A stretch of DNA of 64,000 nucleotides from Cognaticolwellia sediminilitoris (GTDB lineage: Bacteria > Pseudomonadota > Gammaproteobacteria > Enterobacterales > Alteromonadaceae). Shown piece after piece: positions 29,553 through 40,206 of this stretch. A program made the translations under genes and the position numbers. Where the stretch lies: positions 94,867-158,866 of the forward strand of contig NBOG01000001.1 of assembly GCA_002104535.1 (NCBI GenBank), given 5' to 3'. Numbering within the stretch: the stretch's first letter is position 1; the number at the start of each line of letters is the position of its first letter. Under the pieces are notes generated by a model that had not been told where the DNA came from, did no database searches, and was given only the letters and a program-made list of their open reading frames with translations.

Positions 29553-31841
29553 TTAACTCTCTGGTACTTCTGGCTCTATTTCCTGCGTAGGTTGCTCGAC
29601 AACCACTTGATCTACACGTTGTAAACCGCGAGGTAACTTATTACCTCTGCGACCTCTCTCGCCTTTATAGTGCTCAATATCGCTTGCCTTTAAAGTAAGC
29701 TTGCGTTTACCTGCATGCAAGGTTACTGCACTTTCTGGCGGCAGGACTTCAATTAATGTGACATATTCTTCACGTGTTTTGGCTCTAGCAGTAGGAATAT
29801 TAATAATTTTATTGCCTTTGCCTTTGCTTAACACCGGTAAGTCTTTAATTGGGAAAACAAGCATGCGCCCTTCTGAAGTTATAGATAGCACCAACTCAGA
29901 ATCTAGGTCACTAATCACTTTGGGTGTCATTACTTTTGCAGCAGCAGACAAGCTCAATAGCGCTTTACCGTTTTTATTACGACTGACCATATCGCTAAAG
30001 CTAGCAACAAAACCATAGCCAGCATCACTACTAAGTAAATAACGACATTCGTCTTCAGCCATCAGTACTTTTTCGAAGTTTTCACCACTGGATAAATTAA
30101 AACGTCCAGTTAATGGCTCACCTTGACTGCGCGCAGTTGGCAGGCTATGTGCGTCTGTTGCATATGCTCTACCTGAAGAGTCTATAAACACTACAGGGCG
30201 ATTACTACGGCCTTTTGCTGCACATAAATATTCATCGCCTGATTTATAACTTAAGGCTTTGGGGTCAATGTCATGCCCTTTTGCACAACGTGCCCAGCCT
30301 TTTTCAGAAACAACTACGGTTACCGGCTCGCTTGGCATTAAATCTTTTTCAGATAAGGCTTTGGCTTCGCTGCGTTCAACAATAACTGAACGACGATCGT
30401 CACCGTATTTTTCTGCCGCTTCAAGAATTTCTTTTTTCATTAAGGTATTCATACGCGCTTTTGAGCCAAGCGTTTTTTCTAGGTATTCACGCTCAATATT
30501 TAGCTCATCTTGCTCCGCACGGATCCTAATTTCTTCTAGTTTAGCAAGTTGACGAAGTTTAATTTCTAAAATAGATTCTGCTTGACGCTCAGATAACTCG
30601 AAGCGTGACATTAACTCAGCTTTCGGGTTGTCGAAGCCTCTGATTATTTCTATAACTTCATCAATATTAAGATAGGCGATTAATAAACCATCTAAAATAT
30701 GTAAACGCGCCAATACTTTATCTAAACGATGTTGTAATCGACGACGTACTGTTTCACGACGATAATCTAACCATTCGCTTAAAATAGTCTTAATATTTTT
30801 AACCGCAGGTTTGTTATCTAAACCGATCATGTTTAAGTTAACACGAAAGTTTTTCTCTAAATCTGTAGTGGCGAATAAGTGTTGCATTAATTGTTCGATA
30901 TCAACACGATTTGAACGAGGAACAATCACTAATCTGATTGGGTTTTCATGATCGGACTCATCACGTAAATCAACCACCATTGGCAGCTTTTTAGCCTGCA
31001 TTTGATTAGCAATTTGTTCTAATATTTTTCCGCCAGATGCTTGATGTGGTAAAGCAGTGATCACCACTTCACCATGCAACTCTTCATAAACCGCACGCAT
31101 TTTAATGCTGCCACGACCGGTTTGATAAATCTTTTCAATATCCGCTTTCGGGGTAATTATTTCGGCGTCAGTTGGGTAATCCGGGCCTTTGATAATTTCT
31201 AGTAATTCAGTTAACTCAGCTTTCGGTTGCTCGATTAAGTGAATACATGCAGTAGCTACTTCTCGGACATTGTGAGGAGGAATATCTGTGGCCATACCAA
31301 CAGCAATACCGGTAATACCATTCAGCAATATGTGAGGTAAACGTGCTGGTAGTGTTTTTGGCTCTTTCATGGTGCCGTCAAAATTTGGCGTCCAATCAAC
31401 CGTGCCTTGGCCTAACTCAGCTAATAACACTTCGCTAAAGCGTGATAGGCGCGCCTCGGTATAACGCATAGCAGCAAATGATTTTGGATCATCTGGTGCA
31501 CCCCAGTTACCTTGTCCATCAACTAATGGATAACGGTAAGAAAAAGGCTGTGCCATTAACACCATAGCTTCATAACAGGCAGAGTCGCCGTGTGGATGGA
31601 ATTTACCTAACACATCACCAACGGTACGAGCAGATTTTTTATATTTAGCCAATGCGGATAAACCAAGTTCCGACATTGCATATACTATCCGCCGTTGTAC
31701 CGGCTTAAGCCCATCACCAATATGCGGTAAAGCTCGATCCATAATAACGTACATCGAGTAATTTAAATAAGCTTCTTCAGTGAACTGTCTTAACGGGCGT
31801 TGTTCTATCCCGTCCAAACTAAAGTCGATTGCATCTGACAT
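29553..31841 (-). CDS. parC: DNA topoisomerase IV subunit A
   Basis: DNA-cutting subunit of topoisomerase IV, which separates daughter chromosomes. It is 762 aa. The active-site tyrosine lies in [11 protein letters not shown]. The quinolone-determining region [16 protein letters not shown] keeps the Ser and Glu that are changed in resistant strains, so it looks wild type. The C-terminal beta-pinwheel repeats run from about residue 500. Its partner parE is 4 kb upstream on the same strand, separated by two GGDEF genes and a VOC gene. Confidence 0.97.
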   Translation of the reverse strand: MSDAIDFSLDGIEQRPLRQFTEEAYLNYSMYVIMDRALPHIGDGLKPVQRRIVYAMSELGLSALAKYKKSARTVGDVLGKFHPHGDSACYEAMVLMAQPFSYRYPLVDGQGNWGAPDDPKSFAAMRYTEARLSRFSEVLLAELGQGTVDWTPNFDGTMKEPKTLPARLPHILLNGITGIAVGMATDIPPHNVREVATACIHLIEQPKAELTELLEIIKGPDYPTDAEIITPKADIEKIYQTGRGSIKMRAVYEELHGEVVITALPHQASGGKILEQIANQMQAKKLPMVVDLRDESDHENPIRLVIVPRSNRVDIEQLMQHLFATTDLEKNFRVNLNMIGLDNKPAVKNIKTILSEWLDYRRETVRRRLQHRLDKVLARLHILDGLLIAYLNIDEVIEIIRGFDNPKAELMSRFELSERQAESILEIKLRQLAKLEEIRIRAEQDELNIEREYLEKTLGSKARMNTLMKKEILEAAEKYGDDRRSVIVERSEAKALSEKDLMPSEPVTVVVSEKGWARCAKGHDIDPKALSYKSGDEYLCAAKGRSNRPVVFIDSSGRAYATDAHSLPTARSQGEPLTGRFNLSSGENFEKVLMAEDECRYLLSSDAGYGFVASFSDMVSRNKNGKALLSLSAAAKVMTPKVISDLDSELVLSITSEGRMLVFPIKDLPVLSKGKGNKIINIPTARAKTREEYVTLIEVLPPESAVTLHAGKRKLTLKASDIEHYKGERGRRGNKLPRGLQRVDQVVVEQPTQEIEPEVPES

Positions 31842-31977
31842 GAAAATATTTTCCTAAAAAAGTCCGATTAATGCTGAGTTATTAAACGAAATTTTATTGT
31901 TATTGTTCTAGGGTTAGCTTATCCGATTATGCTTAGGGAAAGAATACTTTTAGGAGATAAATATCATGAAATGACAT

Positions 31978-33237
31978 TTAACTTGGTTTTTCTTCGCTTT
32001 CTACACTATTGCTAGAAACTCGATTGCGGCCATTCTTTTTTGCTTTATACATTGCCATATCGGCAGCATGTAATAAACCATCGAAACTTTCACTAACCTC
32101 ACGAATAGTCGCAATACCAATACTTACCGATATTTCGATACTATTATCTTGGTTTGTAAAAGCGCTGCCTTGAATTTTTTCTCTAATATGTTCAGCTATT
32201 GCTCTAGCTTGCTCAATGTTTGCGTCAGGTAAAATAGCGGCAAACTCTTCACCACCAATGCGAGCAAGCACATCGCGAGATCGCATACTGTCACTTGCTA
32301 ACGCAGAAACATGGCAAATAACGTTATCACCAACATCATGACCAAACTGATCGTTAATGGCCTTAAAATTGTCTATATCTAACATTAAAACGCTCAACTC
32401 TTTATCTTGCTTCAATGCTTGAGTCATAAATGTATAGCCACTTTTAAAGAAAGAACGACGATTAGCTAATCGAGTCAAATTATCTGTTTTTGCTAATATT
32501 TTTAATGCTCGCCGAATTTTAAATTGACGTATTAACAATAATAAAAAAATAACGCCTAAAACAATAAAAATAGCTATATTGCGATGTTGTTGTATTCGGG
32601 TTGTTTCAGCACTGGCAAGAGCATATTGCTTAATTTCGTTGTTCTGAGTCAATAACTCATTCTCTTCATGTTTCTTTTCAATATTATATTTTTCATTTAA
32701 GCGCTTAACCCGCAGCGCTTTCTGTTCATTCAAGTTAGCAAAGTATTTTATTATGTACTTTCTCTTATTATCAAAAGCTAGTTTATCTTCGCCCTGACGA
32801 GCATAAATATTGGCGAGGGTTAAATATGCTCCAGCAAACAAAGGTGAATCAAGTTGCTTTTTGGCTAGTAAGGGCTCAAGTTTTATCGCTTTATTTAGCC
32901 AGTTGATGACTTTATTTTCTTGTCCATCAATATTAGAAATATTGGCACGAGTAATATTGAGCAAGTATTGTTCTGCAAAATTAAATGCGTAACTGGTTTC
33001 TTGCAATGCTAGCAATTTAACTTGCGCCGCCGCTTTGTCATGTTCACTTAAAGCAACCAATGCCAGCACTTCACCACTGATATCTAAAACCACTTTCTCT
33101 TCTTGTTCTTGAGAAATTGGATTTTCAATTTTTTTAAAAACTTTTTGTTGGCCTAAAACTTCATCGGCAATGCTGTTAAATGTTGGAAAAAACAACAAAG
33201 TTGAAATGATTACAATTAGTTTAAAAAGCTTAATCAT
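31978..33237 (-). CDS. Membrane diguanylate cyclase, sensor GGDEF protein A
   Basis: Makes cyclic di-GMP from two GTP. It is 419 aa. A signal-like N-terminal segment (about residues 5-22) is followed by a helical TPR-like periplasmic region, one membrane helix near residues 220-240 (IAIFIVLGVIFLLLLI) and a GGDEF domain. The active site is GGEEF in ARIGGEEFAAIL. The inhibitory I-site RSRD sits five residues before it, so product feedback is likely. It overlaps the upstream gene by 8 bp and has the same architecture, so the pair is probably a duplication expressed together. Confidence 0.9.
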   Translation of the reverse strand: MIKLFKLIVIISTLLFFPTFNSIADEVLGQQKVFKKIENPISQEQEEKVVLDISGEVLALVALSEHDKAAAQVKLLALQETSYAFNFAEQYLLNITRANISNIDGQENKVINWLNKAIKLEPLLAKKQLDSPLFAGAYLTLANIYARQGEDKLAFDNKRKYIIKYFANLNEQKALRVKRLNEKYNIEKKHEENELLTQNNEIKQYALASAETTRIQQHRNIAIFIVLGVIFLLLLIRQFKIRRALKILAKTDNLTRLANRRSFFKSGYTFMTQALKQDKELSVLMLDIDNFKAINDQFGHDVGDNVICHVSALASDSMRSRDVLARIGGEEFAAILPDANIEQARAIAEHIREKIQGSAFTNQDNSIEISVSIGIATIREVSESFDGLLHAADMAMYKAKKNGRNRVSSNSVESEEKPS

Positions 33238-35182
33238 TATAACTAACCTTATTGCGACCTGATTTCTTCGCCTTTAATAATTGCTCGTCAGCAGCTTTTA
33301 ACAGTGCCGGAAAGTCTCGATAGTTATTGATATGGTAAGTTGCAACACCAATACTCACGGTCAGTTTACTTATCTGTTGTGTTTGCCATGTTGCTTGCTC
33401 AATATTTTGACGTAATCTTTGGGCAACTTCAAATGCAACATCTCCGTTGGTATTAGGCAATAATGCAATAAATTCTTCGCCACCAAATCGGCCAAAAACA
33501 TCACTATCACGCATCAAACGTTGACCTAACAACGCCATCTCTTTTAAAGCATTATCGCCAATTCTGTGGCCAAATTGATCATTAACTTTTTTAAAAAAAT
33601 CAATGTCAATCATATAGATACTAAAAGGTTCTTGGCTTTCTTTAGCAGTTAAAAAGTATTCTTGGGCAAGTTGTAGCAGTCGACGTCTATTCATCACTCC
33701 AGTTAAACTATCTGTGTGCGTCGCTTTAATCAGAACTTTTTGCCCTTTAATGACACGGAATAACACCCAGGCTAAGATCAAACTACACGCCGCTAACACC
33801 ATTTGAAGCATTTGACGACTTTGAGATTCAAGCGCCATTTGCTCAAGTTGTAAATTCTGAATATGCTGTTTTTTTTCTAATATATTTTTATGACGTTGAG
33901 CTGTTTCACTTTCAAATTGCAGTCTTAATTCATCAATCTCTGTTGTTTCACGTTCCTGTTCATAAGCCTGATACTTACTGAAAAAATCTGTTTGCAATTG
34001 ATATGCTCTATTGTACTGACCCAAAGCGTAATGCAGTTTAGCTTTTAGAAAGACTATATCAATGGCACTCATGTCATATAGCCCATTATCTTTACGTTCG
34101 ATAAAAGCGTCCGCTTGCTCTAGAATATCTAGTGCTTCTTGATTTCGCTCCAACTCAACTAAAATATAAGCCTTATCAATCAAATATTGAATTTTAACAA
34201 AATGTTGTTCAACTTCCTTAACATACTCACCCGCCAACATTATATAGCGATAAGCATTTTCAGTATCTGAATCTTCTTTTTTAAGCAGCGCCCAGGCCAT
34301 ACTTCTATATACACTGGCAATAAATTCATTGTTAGTGTTAGGTTGTATTTCACTTTCTAGTATTCTGTAAACTTCTATCGCTTGCTCGTAACGTTGGCCA
34401 CTTGAATGGTTAATAGCTACATTTTGTAAGCTATGCAAAGCATAATTATTTTTACCTGCTTTTTTAAAATGCTGATAGGCTTGTTGAAAATAATCACTAG
34501 CTTGCTCGTCCTCGCCAAGGTATCCATATAAAATACCCAACTCACTGGTTGTATTTCCCAACAATGCGTCGTCCGCAAGTTCATTGGCCAATTTTAAAGC
34601 TTGATTGAGGGTTATTAATGACTGTTTATAATCACTACGTAAATAAAATAACGCACCGATATTGATCAACCCTTTCGCCGTTAATTCCTTATCATTCATT
34701 GAGCGAGCAACGTCTAAACCATTTTGATAAAATTTATAGGCACTATCAAAATCACCCGAACTTTCTAATGTAAAACCTTTAGTGTAAGCCAACTCAGCAA
34801 TGTATATGCTGGGGTTATTCATCTGCTTCGCAAGTTTTAACCCTTGCTCTGCGGAAGTCTTACTCAAACTATATAAGCCTTGGTCAGCATATGCAGCTGA
34901 TTGAATACGATAATAGTTTACTTGGGTGGTAATTGGCTGGACGTTTAATTCTTCTTTATGAGCGTCTAATAACAATAAAGCGGCTTTAGGATCGCTGTCA
35001 TTAAGTTGCTCTGCACGTAACAAAAGATTGTTGAAATCGGTATCAGTTACTGATTGCAAAGCATTTGATTTACAAGATATTAACAATAAAAGAAAGAGAA
35101 TCGGGCCACTATTTTGAAAGGTAAATTTTAAAAAGCTTTTTAACAAATTTCGCGCTCCAACAGCCCATGCGAGAATATTCAA
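33230..35182 (-). CDS. TPR-containing membrane diguanylate cyclase, GGDEF protein B
   Basis: Protein of 650 aa. The N-terminal hydrophobic segment ILFLLLLISCKS could be a signal or lipoprotein-type leader (LISC). Seven or more TPR-like helix pairs follow (about 75-400), for example AKGLINIGALFYLRSDYKQS and LGILYGYLGEDEQASDYFQQ. A coiled stretch and a membrane helix lie near residues 455-475, then a GGDEF domain with GGEEF in GRFGGEEFIALL. The I-site RDSD precedes it by five residues. The TPR part is predicted to be periplasmic and may sense a peptide or partner protein. First gene of the pair. Confidence 0.9.
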   Translation of the reverse strand: MNILAWAVGARNLLKSFLKFTFQNSGPILFLLLLISCKSNALQSVTDTDFNNLLLRAEQLNDSDPKAALLLLDAHKEELNVQPITTQVNYYRIQSAAYADQGLYSLSKTSAEQGLKLAKQMNNPSIYIAELAYTKGFTLESSGDFDSAYKFYQNGLDVARSMNDKELTAKGLINIGALFYLRSDYKQSLITLNQALKLANELADDALLGNTTSELGILYGYLGEDEQASDYFQQAYQHFKKAGKNNYALHSLQNVAINHSSGQRYEQAIEVYRILESEIQPNTNNEFIASVYRSMAWALLKKEDSDTENAYRYIMLAGEYVKEVEQHFVKIQYLIDKAYILVELERNQEALDILEQADAFIERKDNGLYDMSAIDIVFLKAKLHYALGQYNRAYQLQTDFFSKYQAYEQERETTEIDELRLQFESETAQRHKNILEKKQHIQNLQLEQMALESQSRQMLQMVLAACSLILAWVLFRVIKGQKVLIKATHTDSLTGVMNRRRLLQLAQEYFLTAKESQEPFSIYMIDIDFFKKVNDQFGHRIGDNALKEMALLGQRLMRDSDVFGRFGGEEFIALLPNTNGDVAFEVAQRLRQNIEQATWQTQQISKLTVSIGVATYHINNYRDFPALLKAADEQLLKAKKSGRNKVSYND

Positions 35183-35270
35183 TCTTCAGTATAAAACGAT
35201 TTAAAGCCAATGATAAAGTATTATTTATATTGACAATAAAACTGCAATTAGCCGAGCTTAATAATTAAAG

Positions 35271-35684
35271 TTAAAGTGATTTTTCATTTAGTTGCCAATA
35301 GCTTGCTTCAATTTTGTTGCCGTCAAGGTCAATAACAAAACAACCATAGTAAGGCTCACCATACTCAGGCCTTGCCCCAGGTTTACCATTACAACGGGCA
35401 CCGAGTCTAATCGCACAGTGATAAAAGTCATCAACTTGTTGCTGACTTAAGGCAACAAAACCAAAGTGAACACCATTACCGTTTGTTGCTGGTAACTGAT
35501 CAAAAGGTTGCTGTAACCAAAATTCTGGATATCCCTTACCGTACGCAATGGCATTATCATATACAGATACAATATCAATACCTAAGGTGGCTAAAACAGG
35601 TGTGTAAAATGATTTGGCGCTAGCTAAATCATTTGTACCGACAGAGGCGTGACAAATACTTCGCAATAGACGATGTTCAATCAT
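35271..35684 (-). CDS. VOC family protein (glyoxalase-like)
   Basis: Small metal-dependent-type protein of the vicinal oxygen chelate superfamily, 137 aa from the ATG at 35684. A start at 35699 would add five residues. The beta-alpha-beta units are visible, with CHASVGTNDLASAKSFYTPV at the N-terminus and YGCFVIDLDGNKIEASYW at the C-terminus, where His and Glu are metal-ligand candidates. Substrate unknown. It is the only gene between parE and the GGDEF pair. Confidence 0.88.
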   Translation of the reverse strand: MIEHRLLRSICHASVGTNDLASAKSFYTPVLATLGIDIVSVYDNAIAYGKGYPEFWLQQPFDQLPATNGNGVHFGFVALSQQQVDDFYHCAIRLGARCNGKPGARPEYGEPYYGCFVIDLDGNKIEASYWQLNEKSL

Positions 35685-35813
35685 TATATGTCCCAACAAA
35701 GCTATAGCGTTTTACTACTATAGCTTTAATTTCCATGCTTTACTGAATGAAGTTAGCTAGAAATCAACTAGATAAATATTGAGTTTGTTGACATAAACTC
35801 AATAACAAGACAG

Positions 35814-37706
35814 TTAAAGTGCTAATTCAACCATATCGCCCTTAGATTGCAGCCATTCTTTACGGTCGCCGGCACGCTTTTTCGACAATAACATGTCCAT
35901 AAGCTCCATGGTTTCTGCATGCTCATCAACAGTTAACTGCACTAGGCGACGAGTATTCGGGTCCATAGTTGTTTCGCGTAATTGCAACGGGTTCATTTCA
36001 CCCAAGCCTTTAAAGCGCTGAACATTGACTTTACCGCGCTTTTTCTCGGCTTCAATACGGTCCAAAATACCGTCCTTTTCACCTTCATCTAAGGCATAAA
36101 ACACTTCTTTACCGACATCTATTCTATACAACGGCGGCATCGCAACATAAACATGACCAGCTTGCACTAGCGGCAGGAAATGTTGAGTAAATAGCGCACA
36201 CAACAAGGTCGCTATATGTAGTCCGTCAGAGTCGGCATCAGCAAGAATACATATTTTTCCGTAACGCAGTCCTGATAAATCTTCAGTATCAGGGTCAATA
36301 CCTAACGCGACTGAAATATCATGAACTTCTTGTGACGCCAGTATTTGCCCAGAGTCAACTTCCCAGGTATTTAAAATTTTGCCTCGTAGCGGCATAATTG
36401 CTTGAATTTCACGATCTCTGGCCTGTTTTGCACTACCACCGGCTGAGTCACCCTCAACCAAAAACAGTTCGGTACGCAAAATATCTTGGCTACCACAATC
36501 GGTTAGCTTGCCTGGTAAGGCGGGTCCTTGCGTGACCTTTTTACGAATAATTTTTTTGCTGGCGCGTAATCGGCGTTGCGCATTTGAAATACAAAACTCT
36601 GCTAACGATTCTGCTATTTCAGTGTGTTCGTTGAGCCATAAACTAAATGAGTCTTTCACTACGCCGGTAACAAATGCCGCACATTGACGCGAAGATAACC
36701 GTTCTTTAGTTTGTCCGGCAAATTGAGGGTCTTCCATTTTCACCGATAAAATATAAGAACATTTATCCCAAATATCATCAGGGGTTAATTTTACACCGCG
36801 CGGTACTAAATTTCTGAATTCACAAAATTCTCGCATTGACTCTAATAAGCCTTGGCGCAAGCCATTAACATGCGTACCACCTTGTACGGTAGGAATTAAG
36901 TTAACGTAACTCTCACCAACTGACTCGCCACCTTCAGGTAACCACGTTACCGCCCAATCAGCTGCTTCATGTTGTGATGAAAAACTGCCAACAAACGGTT
37001 CTTCTGGCAAGCTCTCATAACCTTTAACCGACTCTTTTAAATAATCAACTAAACCATCTTCATAGCACCATTGATATTTATTATCTTCATTCTTGTCATG
37101 AAACTTTATCGTTAAGCCAGGACAAAGCACCGCTTTAGCTTTTAATAAATGGACTAATCTACGCGCTGAAAACTTTGCTGAGTCGAAATACTTTTCATCT
37201 GGCCAAAATTTTACTCTTGTGCCGGTATTACGACGCCCAACCGTACCTGTTTCTCTTAGCTCTTCTACTTTAAAGCCACTTTCAAAGGCCATTTCGAAGA
37301 TTTTACTATCGCGTCTTACCGTGACATCAACACGCGTTGACAAGGCGTTGACAACTGATATACCTACACCATGCAAACCACCAGAAAATTGATAGTTTTT
37401 ATTTGAAAATTTACCGCCGGCATGTAACTTACAAAAAATAAGTTCTACCCCTGATACGCCTTCTTCAGGATGAATGTCAATCGGCATACCTCGGCCATCA
37501 TCAATGACTTCTAATGACTGGTCTTTATCTAGAATCACGGTAATGTTTTGTGCATGCCCTGCTAATGCTTCATCAACAGAGTTATCGATAACTTCTTGAC
37601 CTAAGTGGTTAGGTCGAGAGGTATCGGTGTACATGCCAGGACGATGGCGTACCGGGTCAAGGCCACTTAGGACCTCAATGGAGTCGGAATTATATTGTTC
37701 GCTCAT
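35814..37706 (-). CDS. parE: DNA topoisomerase IV subunit B
   Basis: ATPase subunit of topoisomerase IV, 630 aa. The GHKL ATPase motifs include EVIDNSVDEALAGHA, DDGRGMPIDIH and GGLHGVGISVVNALS. The TOPRIM domain has EGDSAGGSAKQARDR and the DADSDGLHIATLL metal site. Length and start are as in E. coli ParE. It is the third conserved gene set of the nudF-yqiB-cpdA-yqiA-parE order seen in enterobacteria. Confidence 0.97.
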   Translation of the reverse strand: MSEQYNSDSIEVLSGLDPVRHRPGMYTDTSRPNHLGQEVIDNSVDEALAGHAQNITVILDKDQSLEVIDDGRGMPIDIHPEEGVSGVELIFCKLHAGGKFSNKNYQFSGGLHGVGISVVNALSTRVDVTVRRDSKIFEMAFESGFKVEELRETGTVGRRNTGTRVKFWPDEKYFDSAKFSARRLVHLLKAKAVLCPGLTIKFHDKNEDNKYQWCYEDGLVDYLKESVKGYESLPEEPFVGSFSSQHEAADWAVTWLPEGGESVGESYVNLIPTVQGGTHVNGLRQGLLESMREFCEFRNLVPRGVKLTPDDIWDKCSYILSVKMEDPQFAGQTKERLSSRQCAAFVTGVVKDSFSLWLNEHTEIAESLAEFCISNAQRRLRASKKIIRKKVTQGPALPGKLTDCGSQDILRTELFLVEGDSAGGSAKQARDREIQAIMPLRGKILNTWEVDSGQILASQEVHDISVALGIDPDTEDLSGLRYGKICILADADSDGLHIATLLCALFTQHFLPLVQAGHVYVAMPPLYRIDVGKEVFYALDEGEKDGILDRIEAEKKRGKVNVQRFKGLGEMNPLQLRETTMDPNTRRLVQLTVDEHAETMELMDMLLSKKRAGDRKEWLQSKGDMVELAL

Positions 37707-37725
37707 TTAAATGTTCTGATAATGT

Positions 37726-38310
37726 TTAGGCTAAATTAGATGGTAAATTAAAAAATAACGCAATGCTAGGTAATGCTTTTTCATAGTCGATAAAACTATG
37801 ATCACCACCTTGTTCAATTACTAATTGGCAATGACGGTATTTTTCAACGGCTTGTTGGTAATCTAACACTTCATCACCGGTTTGTACCATGACCAAGTAG
37901 TTATTTTTCGAAATATTTTCTTGCTCAAGGGCTTTTAGCTCTGCAATGTGCTTTTCTTCTACGTGGTATTTTTCTTGTGTATAAGGGTTTAATTGCTCGC
38001 CAAGATAGTCTTGCATTAATTCAAACGGAGTGACAGCAGGGTTGATCAATACTGCTTTCAATTGATACTTTTCTGATAAATAAGTCGAAAAATATCCCCC
38101 TAACGATGACCCCATTAATAACCACTGCTCGTTTGGGGCTTGTGCAAGAATAGCTTCAAGTTGTTTAACCGCTGCATTAGGTGAGCTTGCTATTTGTGGG
38201 CAATAAAAATTTATCTGAGGATGATTTTGGGCAAAATATTGTTTGGTCAACTCTGCTTTCATCGACTTTGGTGAAGAATTGAAACCGTGAATATACAACA
38301 TATTAATCAT
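37726..38310 (-). CDS. yqiA: YqiA family esterase
   Basis: Alpha/beta hydrolase of 194 aa with carboxylesterase activity in its E. coli homologue. The HGFNSSPKSMKAE start, the nucleophile motif GSSLGGYFSTYLSE and the late DEVLDYQQAVEKY and GGDHSF segments supply the Ser-Asp-His triad. The start is 38310, or three codons later at 38301 where MLYIHGFNSS is the more typical beginning. Placed between cpdA and parE, as in E. coli. Confidence 0.92.
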   Translation of the reverse strand: MINMLYIHGFNSSPKSMKAELTKQYFAQNHPQINFYCPQIASSPNAAVKQLEAILAQAPNEQWLLMGSSLGGYFSTYLSEKYQLKAVLINPAVTPFELMQDYLGEQLNPYTQEKYHVEEKHIAELKALEQENISKNNYLVMVQTGDEVLDYQQAVEKYRHCQLVIEQGGDHSFIDYEKALPSIALFFNLPSNLA

Positions 38311-38348
38311 GATAATACTGTCTCTTTTTTTCTACTTAACTAATGCGA

Positions 38349-39104
38349 CTAAACAAAAACTACTTTGCTGGTTACTTCTTGATTCTCTGCGAGGGTATAA
38401 ATTCTATAGCCTGGCGGTTGTCCATTGGATTTAACGGTTGTTGAGTTCATATCAAACTGAATGGATGTAGCAGGGCAAGTATACAAATTTATTGTTCTTT
38501 CAGAGAGTAAAACAGGCAAGGTTAATGCTTGATGGATATGGCCGCAGCCAATAGCTTTAATTGTACGATGTTGATTTAAAAATTGCTGAAAATCGGCTTT
38601 ATTTTCTAAACCATGTTGGTCAATAAAAAATCCTGCGTCAACTGCATGATGGTGCATTAATAGCAGTTGCGATTTCATTGGCTTAATTTTTGACTGCGCA
38701 ATATTAGCTTGGGCCTTACTAAAAACGCCAGCAGGCGTAGCACTTTTACTTTCCAGCAACACGACTTGCCAATGTGCTGTTTCGATAATTTTATCTTGCT
38801 TAAAGGGGGCTTGAGATAAATAGTGTGACAATAATGCAGGCTCGTCATGATTACCCGCCACGAAATAAACCGGTTTGGTTATTCCACATACTTGAAACGC
38901 TTTGACAAAAAGTTGATATGACTCGTCACTGTGATCTTGGGTTAAGTCACCAGTAAAAACGATGACATCAATCATCGACTGTTTTTTTATGTCTGTCAGC
39001 ACATTAACTAAGTTTTGATAAACATTTGCTTGATGGTGCAAACCATCACAATCAGCAAATAAATGACTGTCGCTAATTTGTGCGATGACAACGTTATTAA
39101 CCAT
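38349..39104 (-). CDS. cpdA: 3',5'-cyclic-AMP phosphodiesterase
   Basis: Class III cyclic nucleotide phosphodiesterase that hydrolyses cAMP to AMP and so limits Crp signalling. It is 251 aa. Metallophosphoesterase motifs are in order: QISDSHLF, FTGDLTQDHS, AGNHDEP, LLMHHHAV and GCGHIHQA. The neighbours yqiA and yqiB support CpdA over other calcineurin-like enzymes. Confidence 0.93.
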   Translation of the reverse strand: MVNNVVIAQISDSHLFADCDGLHHQANVYQNLVNVLTDIKKQSMIDVIVFTGDLTQDHSDESYQLFVKAFQVCGITKPVYFVAGNHDEPALLSHYLSQAPFKQDKIIETAHWQVVLLESKSATPAGVFSKAQANIAQSKIKPMKSQLLLMHHHAVDAGFFIDQHGLENKADFQQFLNQHRTIKAIGCGHIHQALTLPVLLSERTINLYTCPATSIQFDMNSTTVKSNGQPPGYRIYTLAENQEVTSKVVFV

Positions 39105-39111
39105 AATTAAT

Positions 39112-39570
39112 TTACAAAATATTCTTTATGTTGATATCGACTTGCCCCAATTGTAAGCATAACTGCAGCCATTCTTTTAAAAAATAGTTTACTTGTTGCT
39201 TTTCATCGGGCAAATGCATTTTCTCATTCGGATAATCATAACGGGGTTTTATCTGATTTACATCTTGATTACTGATCACTTCTGCCATTCGAGCATCATG
39301 ATAGAGTCGAACCACCATTTTAGGTCGAAATAATTTAGTTAAATTATAGCCCGTGATAGTCGCTTCTTGGCAAATAGTTAGTAAGGTGGTGTATTTTGTG
39401 ACTTCCTTAACTTGAACTCGGTAACTTAAAAAGTCAGATATAAAGAAGCAACGCTGCTCACCTACTTGCTCTTTATCTGCAAGCGTTCGAAGCATCAACA
39501 TATAATTGACTTCGCATAAAGTCATTAATGTGGGTAAATGTGGACGATACTTTTTTGCAACAACTGACAT
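39112..39570 (-). CDS. yqiB: DUF1249 family protein YqiB
   Basis: Protein of 152 aa that matches E. coli YqiB over its length: LCEVNYMLMLRTL, VTKYTTLLTI, VVRLYHDARMAEV and YDYPNEKMHLPDEKQQVN. No known enzyme motif; function is not established. It starts 6 bp after the end of nudF and ends 7 bp before the start of cpdA, so it is co-transcribed. Confidence 0.94.
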   Translation of the reverse strand: MSVVAKKYRPHLPTLMTLCEVNYMLMLRTLADKEQVGEQRCFFISDFLSYRVQVKEVTKYTTLLTICQEATITGYNLTKLFRPKMVVRLYHDARMAEVISNQDVNQIKPRYDYPNEKMHLPDEKQQVNYFLKEWLQLCLQLGQVDINIKNIL

Positions 39571-39576
39571 TTATTC

Positions 39577-40206
39577 TCAGCTTTTTTTATATTTATCAAG
39601 ATTAAGAGCCAGCCATTGTAACGCAATAATAGTGGCAGCATTAGAGATCTTTCCTTGTTCAAGTAACTTTTCAGCGTCTTGGCGTGATATTACATGCACT
39701 AAAATATCCTCTCCCTCTTCTGCTAAACCATAAACTCCTGAAACATTTTTACTATCAACACTGGCACAATATAGGTGAATAGATTCGCTCATGCCGCCTG
39801 AGCTTGACAGGTAATTCATCACTTTGGTTACATTTTCTGGCGCAATATCTAAATTTGCTTCTTCTTTTGCTTCTCTTATAGCAACATCTAATGGCGATTC
39901 ATTTTCTGAAAACATGCCTGCGATTAACTCTAACTGCCAAGGACCCGTATCACTGCGAAGTGCCCCTGGTCTAAATTGCTCAATTAATACGATGCGATCA
40001 GTTACGGGATCGTAAGGCAATAATGCCACGGCGTCACCACGTTCAAACACCTCACGTGTTAGTACTTTGCTAAAGCCACCCGCGTAAAGTTTATGCCGAA
40101 ATTGATATTCGTCTAAGGCAAAGAAGCCTTGGTATTTACGCGACTTTCCAATTATTTCTACATCATTCAAACTAAAGCGCAGTAACTGCTCTTGCGTCAA
40201 CGCCAT
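39577..40206 (-). CDS. nudF: ADP-ribose pyrophosphatase NudF
   Basis: Nudix hydrolase that cleaves ADP-ribose to AMP and ribose-5-phosphate, 209 aa. The Nudix box runs from about residue 95 as GMFSENESPLDVAIREAKEE then ANL. The catalytic REAKEE is intact, but the glycine of the consensus EEXGU is replaced by asparagine. It heads the nudF-yqiB-cpdA-yqiA-parE operon and is divergent from tolC. Confidence 0.94.
   Translation of the reverse strand: MALTQEQLLRFSLNDVEIIGKSRKYQGFFALDEYQFRHKLYAGGFSKVLTREVFERGDAVALLPYDPVTDRIVLIEQFRPGALRSDTGPWQLELIAGMFSENESPLDVAIREAKEEANLDIAPENVTKVMNYLSSSGGMSESIHLYCASVDSKNVSGVYGLAEEGEDILVHVISRQDAEKLLEQGKISNAATIIALQWLALNLDKYKKS

Noticed and set aside
29553-37706. Quinolone-resistance changes in parC or parE
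   Set aside because: The ParC Ser and Glu in GDSACYE are wild type; nothing unusual is seen in ParE.
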